Made by a program: the position numbers and the translations under genes. Below are positions 9,862 through 18,490 of a stretch of DNA of 47,707 bases, piece after piece. The notes under the pieces were generated by a model. It was given only the letters and a program-made list of their open reading frames with translations, was not told the DNA's origin and searched no databases. Each line of letters opens with the position of its first letter. Positions within the stretch are counted from its first letter, which is position 1. This DNA comes from an uncultured Bacteroidota bacterium (GTDB lineage Bacteria; Bacteroidota; Bacteroidia; AKYH767-A; JABDAW01), in assembly GCA_903911135.1 (NCBI GenBank), contig CAIWCG010000178.1, forward strand, positions 1 to 47,707, read 5' to 3'.

Positions 9862-10016
9862 GTTCTGATAATGAGGGGCTGTTCTGAAAAAATAACAGAT
9901 TTTAATTTCATCATAAATTATTGGTGTTTTATTCAAGCAGGGGTGGCATTTCGGACTTTTGTGGAGCTTGTTAACCGTTATTGATAGGGTTTTGGGTGCT
10001 TGATGGTGTCTTAGAT

Positions 10017-10047
10017 GGTTGATTTATATGGGGAAGGCGAATAATTA
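10017..10047 (+). repeat. 30-bp dispersed motif, copy A
   Basis: GGTTGATTTATATGGGGAAG and on through GCGAATAATT matches 13350-13379 with one mismatch in 30 bases. Both copies lie ~105-120 bases before the start codon of a forward gene. Confidence 0.7.
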
Positions 10048-10085
10048 CCTATTGGATCGGGTGGGGTGAATTAGGGTTTTTATGG

Positions 10086-10094
10086 TAGATTTGC
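10086..10094 (+). promoter_or_regulatory. -7 box for the nuclease/MBL pair
   Basis: TAGATTTGC fits TAnnTTTG and lies 70 bases before the ATG at 10165. Confidence 0.5.
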
Positions 10095-10164
10095 GGCTTG
10101 AAAAAAGTATTATGGAAATAACAGACAAAAAAATGAGAGGTATAAATTATGAATATATTTAACT

Positions 10165-11115
10165 ATGGAAAACGATGAAATTTTAAAAGAGCTTAAACTT
10201 AAAACATGCAGCAAAAATCTACGATTACCAGATGGCATAATATTTTCAATATTTGGCAATGTTTTAAAAGTTGATTTAAAAAATGTTAGTGGAAATATGC
10301 AAGTAGATAAATATGCTTTTGAAGGTTGGATAGTTTGTCTAAAACTTTGGTTTCCTGAAATTGACAAAGTAGAAATAAATTGGAAGCATATAAAAGAAAA
10401 CAACCTACATTATAATAGATTTTTATTTAGAGTTTTACAATTCAAAAAAATGTACTCATGGTTTTCATTCTCTGAAGAAAAAAATCAAGCGATTGCCGAT
10501 TTTAAGAAAGGATTAGAAGGGACACTTTTAATGAACTATCCTGAAAAAGATAAAGTACATAAAATTAAAGGAGATGAGGATAAAATAGAGATGCTGTTTG
10601 CGAATAAATACGAAGCTCTTTTAAAGGAAAGATTACAGTTAAACTTCTTAAATCAACAACTTCCTGTTGGTGTTTTTGAAGAATTTGAAGAAGAAAAAAA
10701 GAAAAGAAGATTGTTTACTGGTGGTAAAAGTGCTATTGATTTATGGGGGATCAAAAATAATGAACTTTGCATATTTGAACTCAAATATCATAATAAGAAG
10801 CCAGGAAAGGTAGGAATAATATCCGAATTACTTTTTTACTTATCTCTAATGAATGAGGTTTTTATTACTGAAGGGATTACATACCCAAAAATTGATGATA
10901 AAGATGATAAAGTTTGGTTTAGGGGTTTTGATAAATTATATGGTAAAAAGTTTACAAGTATTAAAGGGTATTTTTTGATAGATAAATTACACCCCCTTAT
11001 TGACCAAAAAGTGGTTGACATGATAAATTTAGGTCTAAAAGAAATTGGCAGCATTTCTGTTCACATACTTAAATATAAGTACGATACTGAACTTGATAAA
11101 ATTGAACTATTATGA
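10165..11115 (+). CDS. hypothetical protein with PD-(D/E)XK nuclease-like motif
   Basis: I do not recognise the family over its full 316 residues. The C-terminal half carries AIDLWG (D192), a beta-strand, and CIFELKYHNKK (E205-x-K207). That is the D...ExK arrangement of the PD-(D/E)XK nuclease fold, with a further acidic residue in the following helix (ISELLFY, E221). The N-terminal ~150 residues are helical and charged with no known domain. Its last four bases overlap the start of the RNase J-like gene (ATGA), which implies translational coupling and a shared task. Base composition is clearly AT-richer than purL upstream, consistent with recent acquisition. A nuclease or DNA/RNA-binding role is inference. 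The Asp and Glu-x-Lys are visible, but the fold is not proven. Confidence 0.7.
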   Translation: MENDEILKELKLKTCSKNLRLPDGIIFSIFGNVLKVDLKNVSGNMQVDKYAFEGWIVCLKLWFPEIDKVEINWKHIKENNLHYNRFLFRVLQFKKMYSWFSFSEEKNQAIADFKKGLEGTLLMNYPEKDKVHKIKGDEDKIEMLFANKYEALLKERLQLNFLNQQLPVGVFEEFEEEKKKRRLFTGGKSAIDLWGIKNNELCIFELKYHNKKPGKVGIISELLFYLSLMNEVFITEGITYPKIDDKDDKVWFRGFDKLYGKKFTSIKGYFLIDKLHPLIDQKVVDMINLGLKEIGSISVHILKYKYDTELDKIELL

Positions 11116-12374
11116 AAATAATTGTTCATAGAGGCACTCGACAAATTGGAGGTTCGTGCATAGAGATTTGTACAGATCAAGCACGAATTATCTTTGATAT
11201 TGGAGAAGAATTGCCTGACAAATATCAAAAGGAAAGGGAGAAGAAATTATTGGTTGTTGATGATTTATTTGTCAATTCTAAAACTACGGACAGAAAAATT
11301 GATGGCATCATTATTTCACATAATCACGGCGACCATATTGGGTTAATTGATTCGACCAAAGAAGGCATACCTCTTTTTATAGGGAAAATATCTGCCGATG
11401 TGCATAATATTATTTGTGATTTCACAAGTAAAGGAAATAAAATAAAAGCACACAAATATATCGAACATGAAAAGCCATTCAAGATTAAAGATATTGTAAT
11501 TACTCCTTATTTGGTTGATCATTCTGCTTATGATTCGTATGCTTTTATGATAGAGAGTAATGGCAAAAAAATACTTTATACCGGAGACTTCCGAAAGCAT
11601 GGTGCAAAAGGTAAATTGAGTGAATGGTTTTATAAGAATCCAAAAACACATAATGCTGATGTTTTAATAATTGAAGGTACAAACTTGTATAAAGAGAACT
11701 ATGTTGCAGAAACCGAAAACCAAATTGGTGCAAGAGCATTGGAGTTTATGAAAAAAACAGCGGGCAATGTTTTTGTCCTTCAATCATCGGCAAATATTGA
11801 CCGTTTGGTTCAAATGTATATAGCTGCTAAACACTCCAATAGATTGTTTCTTGTAGATATTTTTACAGCAAATATCTTAGCTCAATTACCTGATAATATT
11901 CCTAACCCAAAAACATTTAAGGATGTCAAAGTATTTTATCCTTATTGGCTAACACAAAGGATGTTTAAAGAAGAAAACAAAAGTCATTTGGCTTATAAAT
12001 TCAGTCAATATAAATTGGATAATGAAGAACTGAATCAACGAACAGACTTATGTGTTTTGGTTCGAGAAAACATGTTGAGCGATATTCAAAAAAAGATGAA
12101 TTATTCAAAATCGGGAGTTATTTATTCAAAATGGGAAGGGTATAAAACTGACAAGAAAGTAGAAACATTCCTGGATTTTTTCAGGAAAAATAATTCTGAA
12201 ATAGAAAGCATCCATACCAGTGGTCACGCTGATACTGATACCATCAAGAATTTTGTTAAATATTCTAACCCTAAAAAGATTATTCCTGTTCATACCGAAA
12301 CCCCAGAAATATATTCTAAACTCTTTGGTGATATTGTTGGTAACATTAAGGATGGAATTGAATATATTGTTTGA
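11112..12374 (+). CDS. RNase J-like metallo-beta-lactamase-fold hydrolase
   Basis: The 420-residue protein has all hallmarks of the MBL fold: SHNHGDH (H70-x-H72-x-D74-H75), VDHSAYDS (H137) and YTGDFR (D159). A C-terminal HTSGHADTDTI and IIPVHTE follow, in the pattern of RNase J and other beta-CASP RNA-processing enzymes. It is shorter than housekeeping RNase J (~550) and starts directly in the MBL domain (IVHRGTRQIGGSCIEI), as in a group of accessory MBL proteins found in genomic islands. The likely reaction is metal-dependent phosphodiester hydrolysis of RNA or DNA. It overlaps the PD-(D/E)XK-like gene by four bases, so the pair probably acts together. Composition is AT-rich. Its biological role is not known to me. 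Confidence 0.85.
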   Translation: MKIIVHRGTRQIGGSCIEICTDQARIIFDIGEELPDKYQKEREKKLLVVDDLFVNSKTTDRKIDGIIISHNHGDHIGLIDSTKEGIPLFIGKISADVHNIICDFTSKGNKIKAHKYIEHEKPFKIKDIVITPYLVDHSAYDSYAFMIESNGKKILYTGDFRKHGAKGKLSEWFYKNPKTHNADVLIIEGTNLYKENYVAETENQIGARALEFMKKTAGNVFVLQSSANIDRLVQMYIAAKHSNRLFLVDIFTANILAQLPDNIPNPKTFKDVKVFYPYWLTQRMFKEENKSHLAYKFSQYKLDNEELNQRTDLCVLVRENMLSDIQKKMNYSKSGVIYSKWEGYKTDKKVETFLDFFRKNNSEIESIHTSGHADTDTIKNFVKYSNPKKIIPVHTETPEIYSKLFGDIVGNIKDGIEYIV

Positions 12375-12410
12375 TGTAATTTCCAACTTGAACCAAAACA
12401 TTCAAGAACT

Positions 12411-12995
12411 TTGCAGCAAATCAAAATAAACCTATTCGGTATTGGATGCAGGGTTATCAAAGGGGAATTTGAAGAGGGGATTTGGAAACGGTTTCACGCC
12501 ACTGCAAGGGCAATAAAAACCCCATTGGATGAGGCTATATTCGAAACCTCGTTTTATGAATCGCTAAAAATGGAGGAGTATAAATCTTTGTCTGATTTAG
12601 GAAATGTGTTTCAATATAACGGGTTGATGAATGATGCTAAAAGCCTTATTGAAATACGGATTAACAATAGAAAAAAGCGAAACATCCGTACCAATGAACT
12701 GTTTAACGAATCGGTATTGTTTCCGGTATTTCGAACGACTGTTTGCAAGGTTGAAAACTCGCCTCTTCTCCCAAATTCCTTATTGGCTGTTGAAAAGGAA
12801 ATGGGAACCATTACGAGTTATAAATTCGAGACGGGAAATTTTTCATTGGATAAACTATCCTTTGCCATTACGATTTTGAATATCAATAAACCGGGGGACT
12901 GTGTTTTATTAACCAAGATAGAATATGATGGAATGGTGCTAACGGCAACACCATCGGATACTTTGGTTACGGAGAGGTATTGCTATTTAGATTGA
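12411..12995 (+). CDS. hypothetical protein, start uncertain
   Basis: The 194-residue reading opens with TTG at 12411. The sequence just there (GAACTTTGC) resembles a degenerate -7 promoter box, so translation may begin later; the next in-frame ATG is about residue 53 (MEEYKS). The protein is a soluble alpha/beta type with no signal peptide, and I do not recognise it. It follows the MBL gene by 36 bases on the same strand and may be the third gene of that unit, although its codon use is less AT-rich. Confidence 0.55.
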   Translation: MQQIKINLFGIGCRVIKGEFEEGIWKRFHATARAIKTPLDEAIFETSFYESLKMEEYKSLSDLGNVFQYNGLMNDAKSLIEIRINNRKKRNIRTNELFNESVLFPVFRTTVCKVENSPLLPNSLLAVEKEMGTITSYKFETGNFSLDKLSFAITILNINKPGDCVLLTKIEYDGMVLTATPSDTLVTERYCYLD

Positions 12996-13349
12996 AATAA
13001 TATTTGATCCCTCTGGGGTCTGGGATTGTTGGGGATGTTTATTGCTACCAATATTTGACCCCGATAGGGTTTAGGAAGTGTATGGTGGAAAAGATTGCTA
13101 CAAACAGAACACTCTGATGGGGATTTGTTTTAATACCTTTCAGGATTGAGAAAACCTGAAAGGATGGGTGGGTTGATTTGTCTATTTTGCTCTTAATGGT
13201 GAAAGGAAATGGGTGGAAAATGATTTTTGTGGCGGGGTGGCAAGAAAATAAATGGCTGCTGGAATATTGTTGCGAGCGTAGGGACGAGGGGCTTTATATC
13301 TCTGGAAGGGCTTGGTAGCATAGGATGGGGGAAGAATTGTGGCTGTATG

Positions 13350-13379
13350 GGTTGATTTATATGGGCAAGGCGAATAATT
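13350..13379 (+). repeat. 30-bp dispersed motif, copy B
   Basis: It matches 10017-10046 with one substitution (GGGCAAGG versus GGGGAAGG). It is located 105 bases before the ATG at 13485. Confidence 0.7.
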
Positions 13380-13449
13380 GTTTTGAGAATGTTGATAAAT
13401 AATTTTGAGAATGGGAGTGTTTTGCGGGCGAAACGGATAATTATAATTG

Positions 13450-13458
13450 CATCTTTGC
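13450..13458 (+). promoter_or_regulatory. -7-like box before the 331-residue gene
   Basis: CATCTTTGC is one base off TAnnTTTGC and lies 26 bases before the ATG at 13485. Confidence 0.35.
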
Positions 13459-13484
13459 AAGACTTATAAAAATATAAAATAATC

Positions 13485-14480
13485 ATGACTACGGCACATT
13501 CGAATTATTTAAGGATGATCATCACTGCAAGGGGTGTGATGGATTATGGCGACAATCCAGCTATTTGGGATGGCAACACTTGGGTGGTGGTGGCGAAATC
13601 GGATGTTCAGACAATATTGGACCGGATACTTGCGAATGAAGGCATTACGGAAGAGGATTTGCATGGGAACACGGAAAACAAGGAGACTTTGTGGATGGAT
13701 GCGGCAAAATTGGGCGTGCACATGAACATAGGGACGAAGGTTTGGGCAGAAAACAAAACAGTTCCTGACCCTGTTTTGGCGGCGGAGATGCATTACACCA
13801 TTTCGGATTTGGACAGGGGAGCGATTCAGGATGTGTTGGTGAAATTGAATTTCATCAAGGGTAAGGTGGGTCTTATTCCTGTTTTGGATTTGCCCCATGT
13901 GAACATCACGGCGTTGGATATTTCGACCTTTAACGATAAAATCGATTCATTGACTCTTGCGGCTCCTCAATTCAGGATAAAGCAGGTGGTGAAAAGTGCG
14001 GCAGTGAGTGACATCAATGCTGATTTTAAATTGCTTCGGGAGGCGAAAGGCAAGCAGGATAGGCTGGTTCATATCTATAAATTGACGCGTGGGACTTTTG
14101 TTAAGGCTTACGATAACGGGAGTAAAATCATTGACTTGGGCAAGGGGGCGACAACGGAGGAGGCGGTGCTGCACCCGAGGGAGCATGTGGCTTGGTTTTT
14201 CAAGAAGTTTTTGCCTGGGGATACGCTGACTTTCAGGAATCATAGTGTATTGGCGAAGGTGAAGGTTTTTTTGAACGACACGACTGATGTGCCTGCAACT
14301 GGTGGGATAGAAATAGGGACTGAAACAGATTTGAAATTGGCTATTCCTACTGATTTTAATGGTGTATTCGGCCATTATATCATTGTGGTGAGTTTGAGCG
14401 ATATGGATGATGCTCATGTGACGGGGATATTGGCGAAGGGGAAGAGTGCGAGTGAGGCTGCCAGTCCGCAATTGATTTAG
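13485..14480 (+). CDS. hypothetical cytoplasmic protein
   Basis: The 331 residues have no signal peptide, membrane segment or motif I can name. The N-terminal third is mixed alpha/beta (WDGNTWVVVAKSD). The C-terminal ~110 residues look like an all-beta domain of immunoglobulin or cupredoxin type (PGDTLTFRNHSVLAKVKVFL, then GHYIIVVSLSD). No cysteine-based or catalytic signature is evident. It stands between two intergenic regions, so context gives no function. Codon use is even and the reading frame is long and free of repeats, so the gene itself is well supported. Confidence 0.7.
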   Translation: MTTAHSNYLRMIITARGVMDYGDNPAIWDGNTWVVVAKSDVQTILDRILANEGITEEDLHGNTENKETLWMDAAKLGVHMNIGTKVWAENKTVPDPVLAAEMHYTISDLDRGAIQDVLVKLNFIKGKVGLIPVLDLPHVNITALDISTFNDKIDSLTLAAPQFRIKQVVKSAAVSDINADFKLLREAKGKQDRLVHIYKLTRGTFVKAYDNGSKIIDLGKGATTEEAVLHPREHVAWFFKKFLPGDTLTFRNHSVLAKVKVFLNDTTDVPATGGIEIGTETDLKLAIPTDFNGVFGHYIIVVSLSDMDDAHVTGILAKGKSASEAASPQLI

Positions 14481-14527
14481 GGAATCAGGAATTGTGTATT
14501 ATAGATTAAAAATTAATCAAGGATAAG

Positions 14528-14959
14528 ATGATGAAAAAGATGCTGATGGTAATTATGATTGCACTGATGAGCATTAAGGGTTATGGGCAAATAGATGGAA
14601 TTAAATGTAAGAATGCAATTGATAGTTTTAAATCAAATTGGCAATATATAGATTCATTACATTATTATAAAACGAACCTGACAATTCAAGATATTAAATA
14701 TTATTCCGAATGTTTTAAAGGAATGGATTCTGTTAATGTAAAAAAAATCTTTGGTGAACCTTCTCGAAGATATAAAGGATATCAAGCAATATGTTGGGAT
14801 TATAACCTTGAAAAATTTGATGAAAAAAATCTTGAAAAATTTGATGGAGTAAATTTTTATACGGGTCTTCGTTTAGTTGTTAATGTTTATACCGGAGTTA
14901 TATTTTCTGATATAATATCAATTGCCGGACCTCTAAAACTAAAAGGGGTTTATGAATAA
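14528..14959 (+). CDS. small secreted protein, SmpA/OmlA-like fold possible
   Basis: The 143-residue protein has a clear signal peptide (MKKMLMVIMIALMSIKGYGQ). The start could be either of two adjacent ATGs (14528 or 14531). The mature part contains VNVKKIFGEPSRRYKG, then WDYNL. That recalls the 'vkkilGkP...W.Y' pattern of SmpA/OmlA/BamE-like small outer-membrane proteins, with an insertion (KFDEKNLEKFDG, itself an internal duplication EKFD/EKFD). The family assignment is a guess from this one motif. It is AT-rich and follows the 331-residue gene by 47 bases on the same strand. Confidence 0.6.
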   Translation: MMKKMLMVIMIALMSIKGYGQIDGIKCKNAIDSFKSNWQYIDSLHYYKTNLTIQDIKYYSECFKGMDSVNVKKIFGEPSRRYKGYQAICWDYNLEKFDEKNLEKFDGVNFYTGLRLVVNVYTGVIFSDIISIAGPLKLKGVYE

Positions 14960-15102
14960 TATTCATTTACCCTCTCCTATCATCTATCCAATCCCTGCCC
15001 ATGATAAAACGATGGGCATGGGCATGAGTTTCAGTTTGCGGTTTTGAAAGGCAATTAAAAATATTTATGTTTGATCATCCCTTAATGATTGCTTCTGTTT
15101 TG

Positions 15103-15110
15103 TATCTTTG
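15103..15110 (+). promoter_or_regulatory. -7 box for the toxin-antitoxin pair
   Basis: TATCTTTG fits TAnnTTTG and lies 11-23 bases before the two candidate antitoxin start codons. Confidence 0.5.
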
Positions 15111-15121
15111 CCATCAAATAA

Positions 15122-15307
15122 ATGAGAAAGAAGATGAGAAAGAGCATCATTATAAACCATAATTCGAGCCGCAAGGAACTTGATGAGGCATTGGCAAAAT
15201 TATCCAAGAAGCCTAAAGGCATCAACCTGAAAAAGTATTTCGGCAAAGTAAAGTTCAAGATGGATGGGTTGGAATATCAAAAGCAAATCCGCAATGAGTG
15301 GAGATAA
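15122..15307 (+). CDS. putative antitoxin of a VapBC-like pair
   Basis: A 61-residue basic protein; an alternative ATG lies at 15134. It has a short N-terminal strand (KSIIINHN) followed by a helix (SRKELDEALAKLSKK) and a basic C-terminal tail that would wrap the toxin. It overlaps the start of the PIN-domain gene by 14 bases, the usual antitoxin-first arrangement with coupled translation. The type fits small PIN-associated antitoxins of Bacteroidota but I cannot name its DNA-binding family. If it acts like others, the complex represses its own promoter. Confidence 0.75.
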   Translation: MRKKMRKSIIINHNSSRKELDEALAKLSKKPKGINLKKYFGKVKFKMDGLEYQKQIRNEWR

Positions 15308-15665
15308 CATTGTAGCCGACACCTCCATTTTAATAAACTTCTTTAATGGAAATGAAGTAGCTGAAAGGTGCTTGGCCGAGCGCACCATCTTTGTGTCTGT
15401 CATTACTGAAATAGAATTGTTGTGCTATCCCGGACTCACAAATCATGGAAGAAAATTGATTAAGGAGTTTCTTTCGGAGTGCATCATCATAGACTTGGAG
15501 CCCGAAATAAAAGAACTCATCATTGATATCAGATCCAAACATAAAATCAAACTCCCAGATGCGGCAATAGCTGCTACTGCCATGAAATATGATTTTCCTC
15601 TATTCACAATGGATAAGGGTTTCAATAAAATCACCAATCTTAAACCTGTAATAATTGAAGTCTGA
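15294..15665 (+). CDS. PIN-domain ribonuclease toxin (VapC-like)
   Basis: The ORF track opens at 15264, but the ATG at 15294 (MSGDNIVADTS) gives the normal PIN start and overlaps the antitoxin by 14 bases (123 residues). The four acidic PIN positions are present: VADTSILI (Asp), TEIELL (Glu), LPDAAIAATA (Asp) and FTMDKGF (Asp). PIN toxins cut RNA, often tRNA or rRNA, in a metal-dependent way, and are held inactive by the cognate antitoxin. No frameshift or missing residue is seen, so the pair looks intact. Confidence 0.9.
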   Translation: MSGDNIVADTSILINFFNGNEVAERCLAERTIFVSVITEIELLCYPGLTNHGRKLIKEFLSECIIIDLEPEIKELIIDIRSKHKIKLPDAAIAATAMKYDFPLFTMDKGFNKITNLKPVIIEV

Positions 15666-15747
15666 TACGGGGATCAATACAACAAAGCGGGTGTAGTAAA
15701 AACTGGTAGGTGATTGTTGGAGAACCCTTAATTTACCATTTTTTTAT

Positions 15748-15755
15748 TAGTTTTG
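15748..15755 (+). promoter_or_regulatory. -7 box for the T9SS protein gene
   Basis: TAGTTTTG fits TAnnTTTG and lies 24 bases before the preferred ATG at 15780. Confidence 0.5.
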
Positions 15756-15779
15756 GCTATCTTAAATCAATAAATGGAT

Positions 15780-17606
15780 ATGAAAAGAATCGTTACATCA
15801 CTAATTTTCGTGCTGCTGTCGGCACTGGTTTTTGCCAATGTGGGCGGCCCCGACATGTATGGCTACCGCTGGAAAGACAGCAACGACACCACTGGCCCAC
15901 ACTATAACTGGATAGACATTTTGCCTTTGGCTGGCGCTACGCAGGTGAAACTGCTGGGCGACGACAATGTGCGTGGTCCTTTTGGCATCGGGTTTCACTT
16001 TCATTATTACTGGGAAGACGATTCGATGTTTTGGGTCGGGTCGAATGGCTATATCGGCTTCAATGATTTCTCGGGAGGGCAGTTGGCATCTCCGTTTCCA
16101 ACGATACCGAACACCGCCAACCCACAGAACTTTCTTGCCATCATGACGGCAGACTTGACTTTTTATGGAGCTACCAATCCTGCGCTATGCTACTACTGGA
16201 GCAATGGTGTGGACACCTTGATAGTTTCGTTCTTGAACGTGCCTTTTTGGGACACTACAATTAATGGATATTCCGGCTCGAATACGTTTCAGGTCATCGT
16301 GTCTAATGTGGACAGTTCCATCACGTATCAATACAAGGAGCAGACGGGAGGGACTTTCTTTACTCCTAATTTCATGACGATAGGGATAGAGAATTATTCA
16401 GGTGTGATCGGGTTGCAGCATTCTCACAACACCTATCCTCCCATCAACTATGCCATCAAGTTTTATCATCCGCAGAATCCCACCTATACAGTGTCGGATG
16501 CCGCAGTAAACTGGAATGACAACACCTCTTCAGGCGGGATATTTCTATCACAAGGCGGCAATCCATTTACCATGACCACGAATATTGCAAATGTTGGCAA
16601 TATGCCATTGGCTTCGCTGAATGTCTTTTGTCAGGTGCTGGACCCGAACAACATCGTTTACCAGCAAGGTAATGCGAACACCTCGGCACTGACACCCGGA
16701 AGCAATGAAACGGTGAGCATAAGTTCCACTTTTACACCTGCAGTGGCCGGGAGATATGCCTTTACCACCACCATACCGAGTGACGGCATCTATACCAACA
16801 ACAGCCTGACGCAAGAGTTGGTAGTCATTGACACAACGGCACTCTTGATGACGCTTGCCTACGACAACAATGTTCCCGATCCGATAGGCATCAGCTGGCA
16901 GGGGGGTGATGGTGGTGTAGGAGTTTATTTTATCCCACCATTTCATCCCTACAAGATAAAAAGGGTTTATTATTACATCAACCAGAACCCAAGTCTTGTG
17001 GGCTTTTATGCCAAGATTTACAAAGACGATGGCAACTACCATTCGGCAGGAACCTTGCTCGATTCCATCTTCATAGACAGCACGCAAGTTACCGCTCCAG
17101 GTTGGAATACGGTTACCTTGCCTACTCCCATCTATGTAAACAGCGGAGGCTTTTATGTGGGATGGTACATGCAAGGGGTTAACATTGCCATTGCCACCAA
17201 CTCGGACTCGTTGATATGTCATCGTACCTATGAACTGTTGGGCAATCTCTGGTCCACCTACCGTAACAGCGAGACACAGAACTTCATGATTCGGGCACAG
17301 ATAACGAAGAGCATAACCGGCATTGACGAAGTAGCGGAAAACAGCTTAAATATTGGCGATTTCTACCCTTTACCAGGACATGATCAAGTTTCCATCGATT
17401 TAAATTCGAATGGTGTGCTGCAACAAGGAAGTTTCATGTTGCATGATTTGCAGGGAAGAGCTATATTGAATGAATCTTTAGGGCATATTGAAGCCGGCAT
17501 CACGACATACCATATCAATACAACACAATTATCATCTGGAATTTATTTCGGCGAGTTTCGATTTAATGAAAAAGTATTTCAACGTAAATTGATCATCGGC
17601 AATTGA
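15780..17606 (+). CDS. secreted T9SS-sorted protein with CARDB-like domain
   Basis: I start at the second ATG (MKRIVTSLIFVLLSALVFA) because it opens a standard signal peptide; the track start at 15774 adds MD. The long N-terminal beta-rich region (~20-230) has aromatic-rich strands (GIGFHFHYYWEDDSMFWVGSN). A CARDB/Ig-like stretch (~250-350) and another beta domain (~350-510) follow. The last ~80 residues are a type A T9SS sorting domain (SMFLHD-type strand, LSSGIYFGEF, then KVFQRKLIIGN). Such proteins cross the outer membrane by T9SS and are anchored or released. No catalytic motif is seen, so a structural or adhesive role is likely. Confidence 0.85.
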   Translation: MKRIVTSLIFVLLSALVFANVGGPDMYGYRWKDSNDTTGPHYNWIDILPLAGATQVKLLGDDNVRGPFGIGFHFHYYWEDDSMFWVGSNGYIGFNDFSGGQLASPFPTIPNTANPQNFLAIMTADLTFYGATNPALCYYWSNGVDTLIVSFLNVPFWDTTINGYSGSNTFQVIVSNVDSSITYQYKEQTGGTFFTPNFMTIGIENYSGVIGLQHSHNTYPPINYAIKFYHPQNPTYTVSDAAVNWNDNTSSGGIFLSQGGNPFTMTTNIANVGNMPLASLNVFCQVLDPNNIVYQQGNANTSALTPGSNETVSISSTFTPAVAGRYAFTTTIPSDGIYTNNSLTQELVVIDTTALLMTLAYDNNVPDPIGISWQGGDGGVGVYFIPPFHPYKIKRVYYYINQNPSLVGFYAKIYKDDGNYHSAGTLLDSIFIDSTQVTAPGWNTVTLPTPIYVNSGGFYVGWYMQGVNIAIATNSDSLICHRTYELLGNLWSTYRNSETQNFMIRAQITKSITGIDEVAENSLNIGDFYPLPGHDQVSIDLNSNGVLQQGSFMLHDLQGRAILNESLGHIEAGITTYHINTTQLSSGIYFGEFRFNEKVFQRKLIIGN

Positions 17607-17624
17607 AGAGATAAGAATTTATAC

Positions 17625-17648
17625 GACGGTTTAATCTACCAAACCGTC
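17625..17648 (+). terminator. hairpin downstream of the T9SS gene
   Basis: GACGGTTT / AAACCGTC forms an 8-bp stem 18 bases after the stop. It lacks a T-run and stands just before the stronger terminator. Confidence 0.4.
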
Positions 17649-17654
17649 CTATAA

Positions 17655-17686
17655 CAGAAAAGCCCTGAATATTCAGGGCTTTTCTG
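17655..17686. terminator. bidirectional intrinsic terminator
   Basis: CAGAAAAGCCCTGAAT joined to ATTCAGGGCTTTTCTG is a perfect 32-base palindrome with A and T runs on both sides. It serves the forward T9SS gene and the reverse DUF4412-like gene, which converge on it. Confidence 0.9.
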
Positions 17687-17704
17687 CTTTTATAAAGGAA
17701 TGGA

Positions 17705-18379
17705 TTAATGAGCCCCGCCCATTTGTTTCACCATTTCATCCAAAGTCATTTCTTTATATCCTGCAGGAATCTTGAATATGTTGTCATCCACTTTGTCTTT
17801 GGAAACGGACTTTACGGACATCTTCATGCCGATACCATTTTGGCTGATTACATATTCCATCGGAAATCCATCAATGCCCTTCAGGCCAGCCTTCATGGCA
17901 CTAGCATTTTTTGTTACGATGTCTTTTGTATAAAACACTATTTGCTTATCCTTCTCGCCTTCAACGGTGATTTCTGCCTTATTGCAGGTATATCCACAAA
18001 TCACCTTTGTGTCGGGCAGTGTTTTAACGGTGGTTTTCTTTTCTTTTCCCGATTGTTTTTCAAGGTCGGATTCGGTCATCTTCACCGCTGTTTTGTTTCC
18101 CATCATATCCATCAGCATGGTTGTGATTTTTGTCTTGGCGTTAAAGATGTAATCCATCGTACCCATTCCCATCTTCATATCCGTTTTGGACAAGTCGCCC
18201 TTAAAGCTCAATGACATTTCTTTTGGCATCATTGCTGCCACTTGAGGGTCTAAATCATCGTTAGTCATAGAAATTGCGTACACCACCGTTCCCTCTGTTA
18301 ACTTTGTTTGTGCCATTGCACTGGTCATTGCCATAAATAAGGCCATTACAACCATTAATTTTTTTGCCATTGATTTCAT
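17705..18379 (-). CDS. secreted DUF4412-like protein
   Basis: The 224-residue protein has a signal peptide (AKKLMVVMALFMAMTSAMAQ); MKS or the following MAK could be the start. The mature part is beta-rich and methionine-rich (PKEMSLSFKGDLSKTDMKMG, MLMDMMGNKTAV). It contains TLPDTKVICGYTCNKAEI, with two cysteines, and ends IPAGYKEMTLDEMVKQ. That end pattern is typical of DUF4412 and related GLPGLI-type proteins of Bacteroidota. The periplasmic or envelope role is unknown. A TAGATTTG box precedes it, and it shares the terminator with the T9SS gene. Confidence 0.75.
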   Translation of the reverse strand: MKSMAKKLMVVMALFMAMTSAMAQTKLTEGTVVYAISMTNDDLDPQVAAMMPKEMSLSFKGDLSKTDMKMGMGTMDYIFNAKTKITTMLMDMMGNKTAVKMTESDLEKQSGKEKKTTVKTLPDTKVICGYTCNKAEITVEGEKDKQIVFYTKDIVTKNASAMKAGLKGIDGFPMEYVISQNGIGMKMSVKSVSKDKVDDNIFKIPAGYKEMTLDEMVKQMGGAH

Positions 18380-18407
18380 TTTCTTGGTATATTATTGTTT
18401 ATAGCCG

Positions 18408-18415
18408 CAAATCTA
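18408..18415 (-). promoter_or_regulatory. -7 box for the DUF4412-like gene
   Basis: TAGATTTG on the reverse strand, 28 bases before the ATG. Confidence 0.5.
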
Positions 18416-18459
18416 AAGATATTTTTCGAAAAGAATCATCAAGGTTTCTGAACATTTTG

Positions 18460-18467
18460 TAGTTTTG
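18460..18467 (+). promoter_or_regulatory. -7 box for the DUF721 gene
   Basis: TAGTTTTG, 23 bases before the ATG at 18491, divergent from the previous promoter. Confidence 0.5.
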
Positions 18468-18490
18468 AACCATCCATTATCATTCAAAGC

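Larger units (their letters stand above)
12996..13484. other. intergenic, G/T-rich with short direct repeats
   Basis: Two related blocks (near 12998 and 13049) read AATATTTGAYCCC, then GGGG or AGGGT, in imperfect direct repeat. The rest is G-rich on the + strand with reverse-strand shadow ORFs. It also contains the second copy of the 30-bp motif and a CATCTTTGC box at 13450-13458. No gene is supported. Confidence 0.5.
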
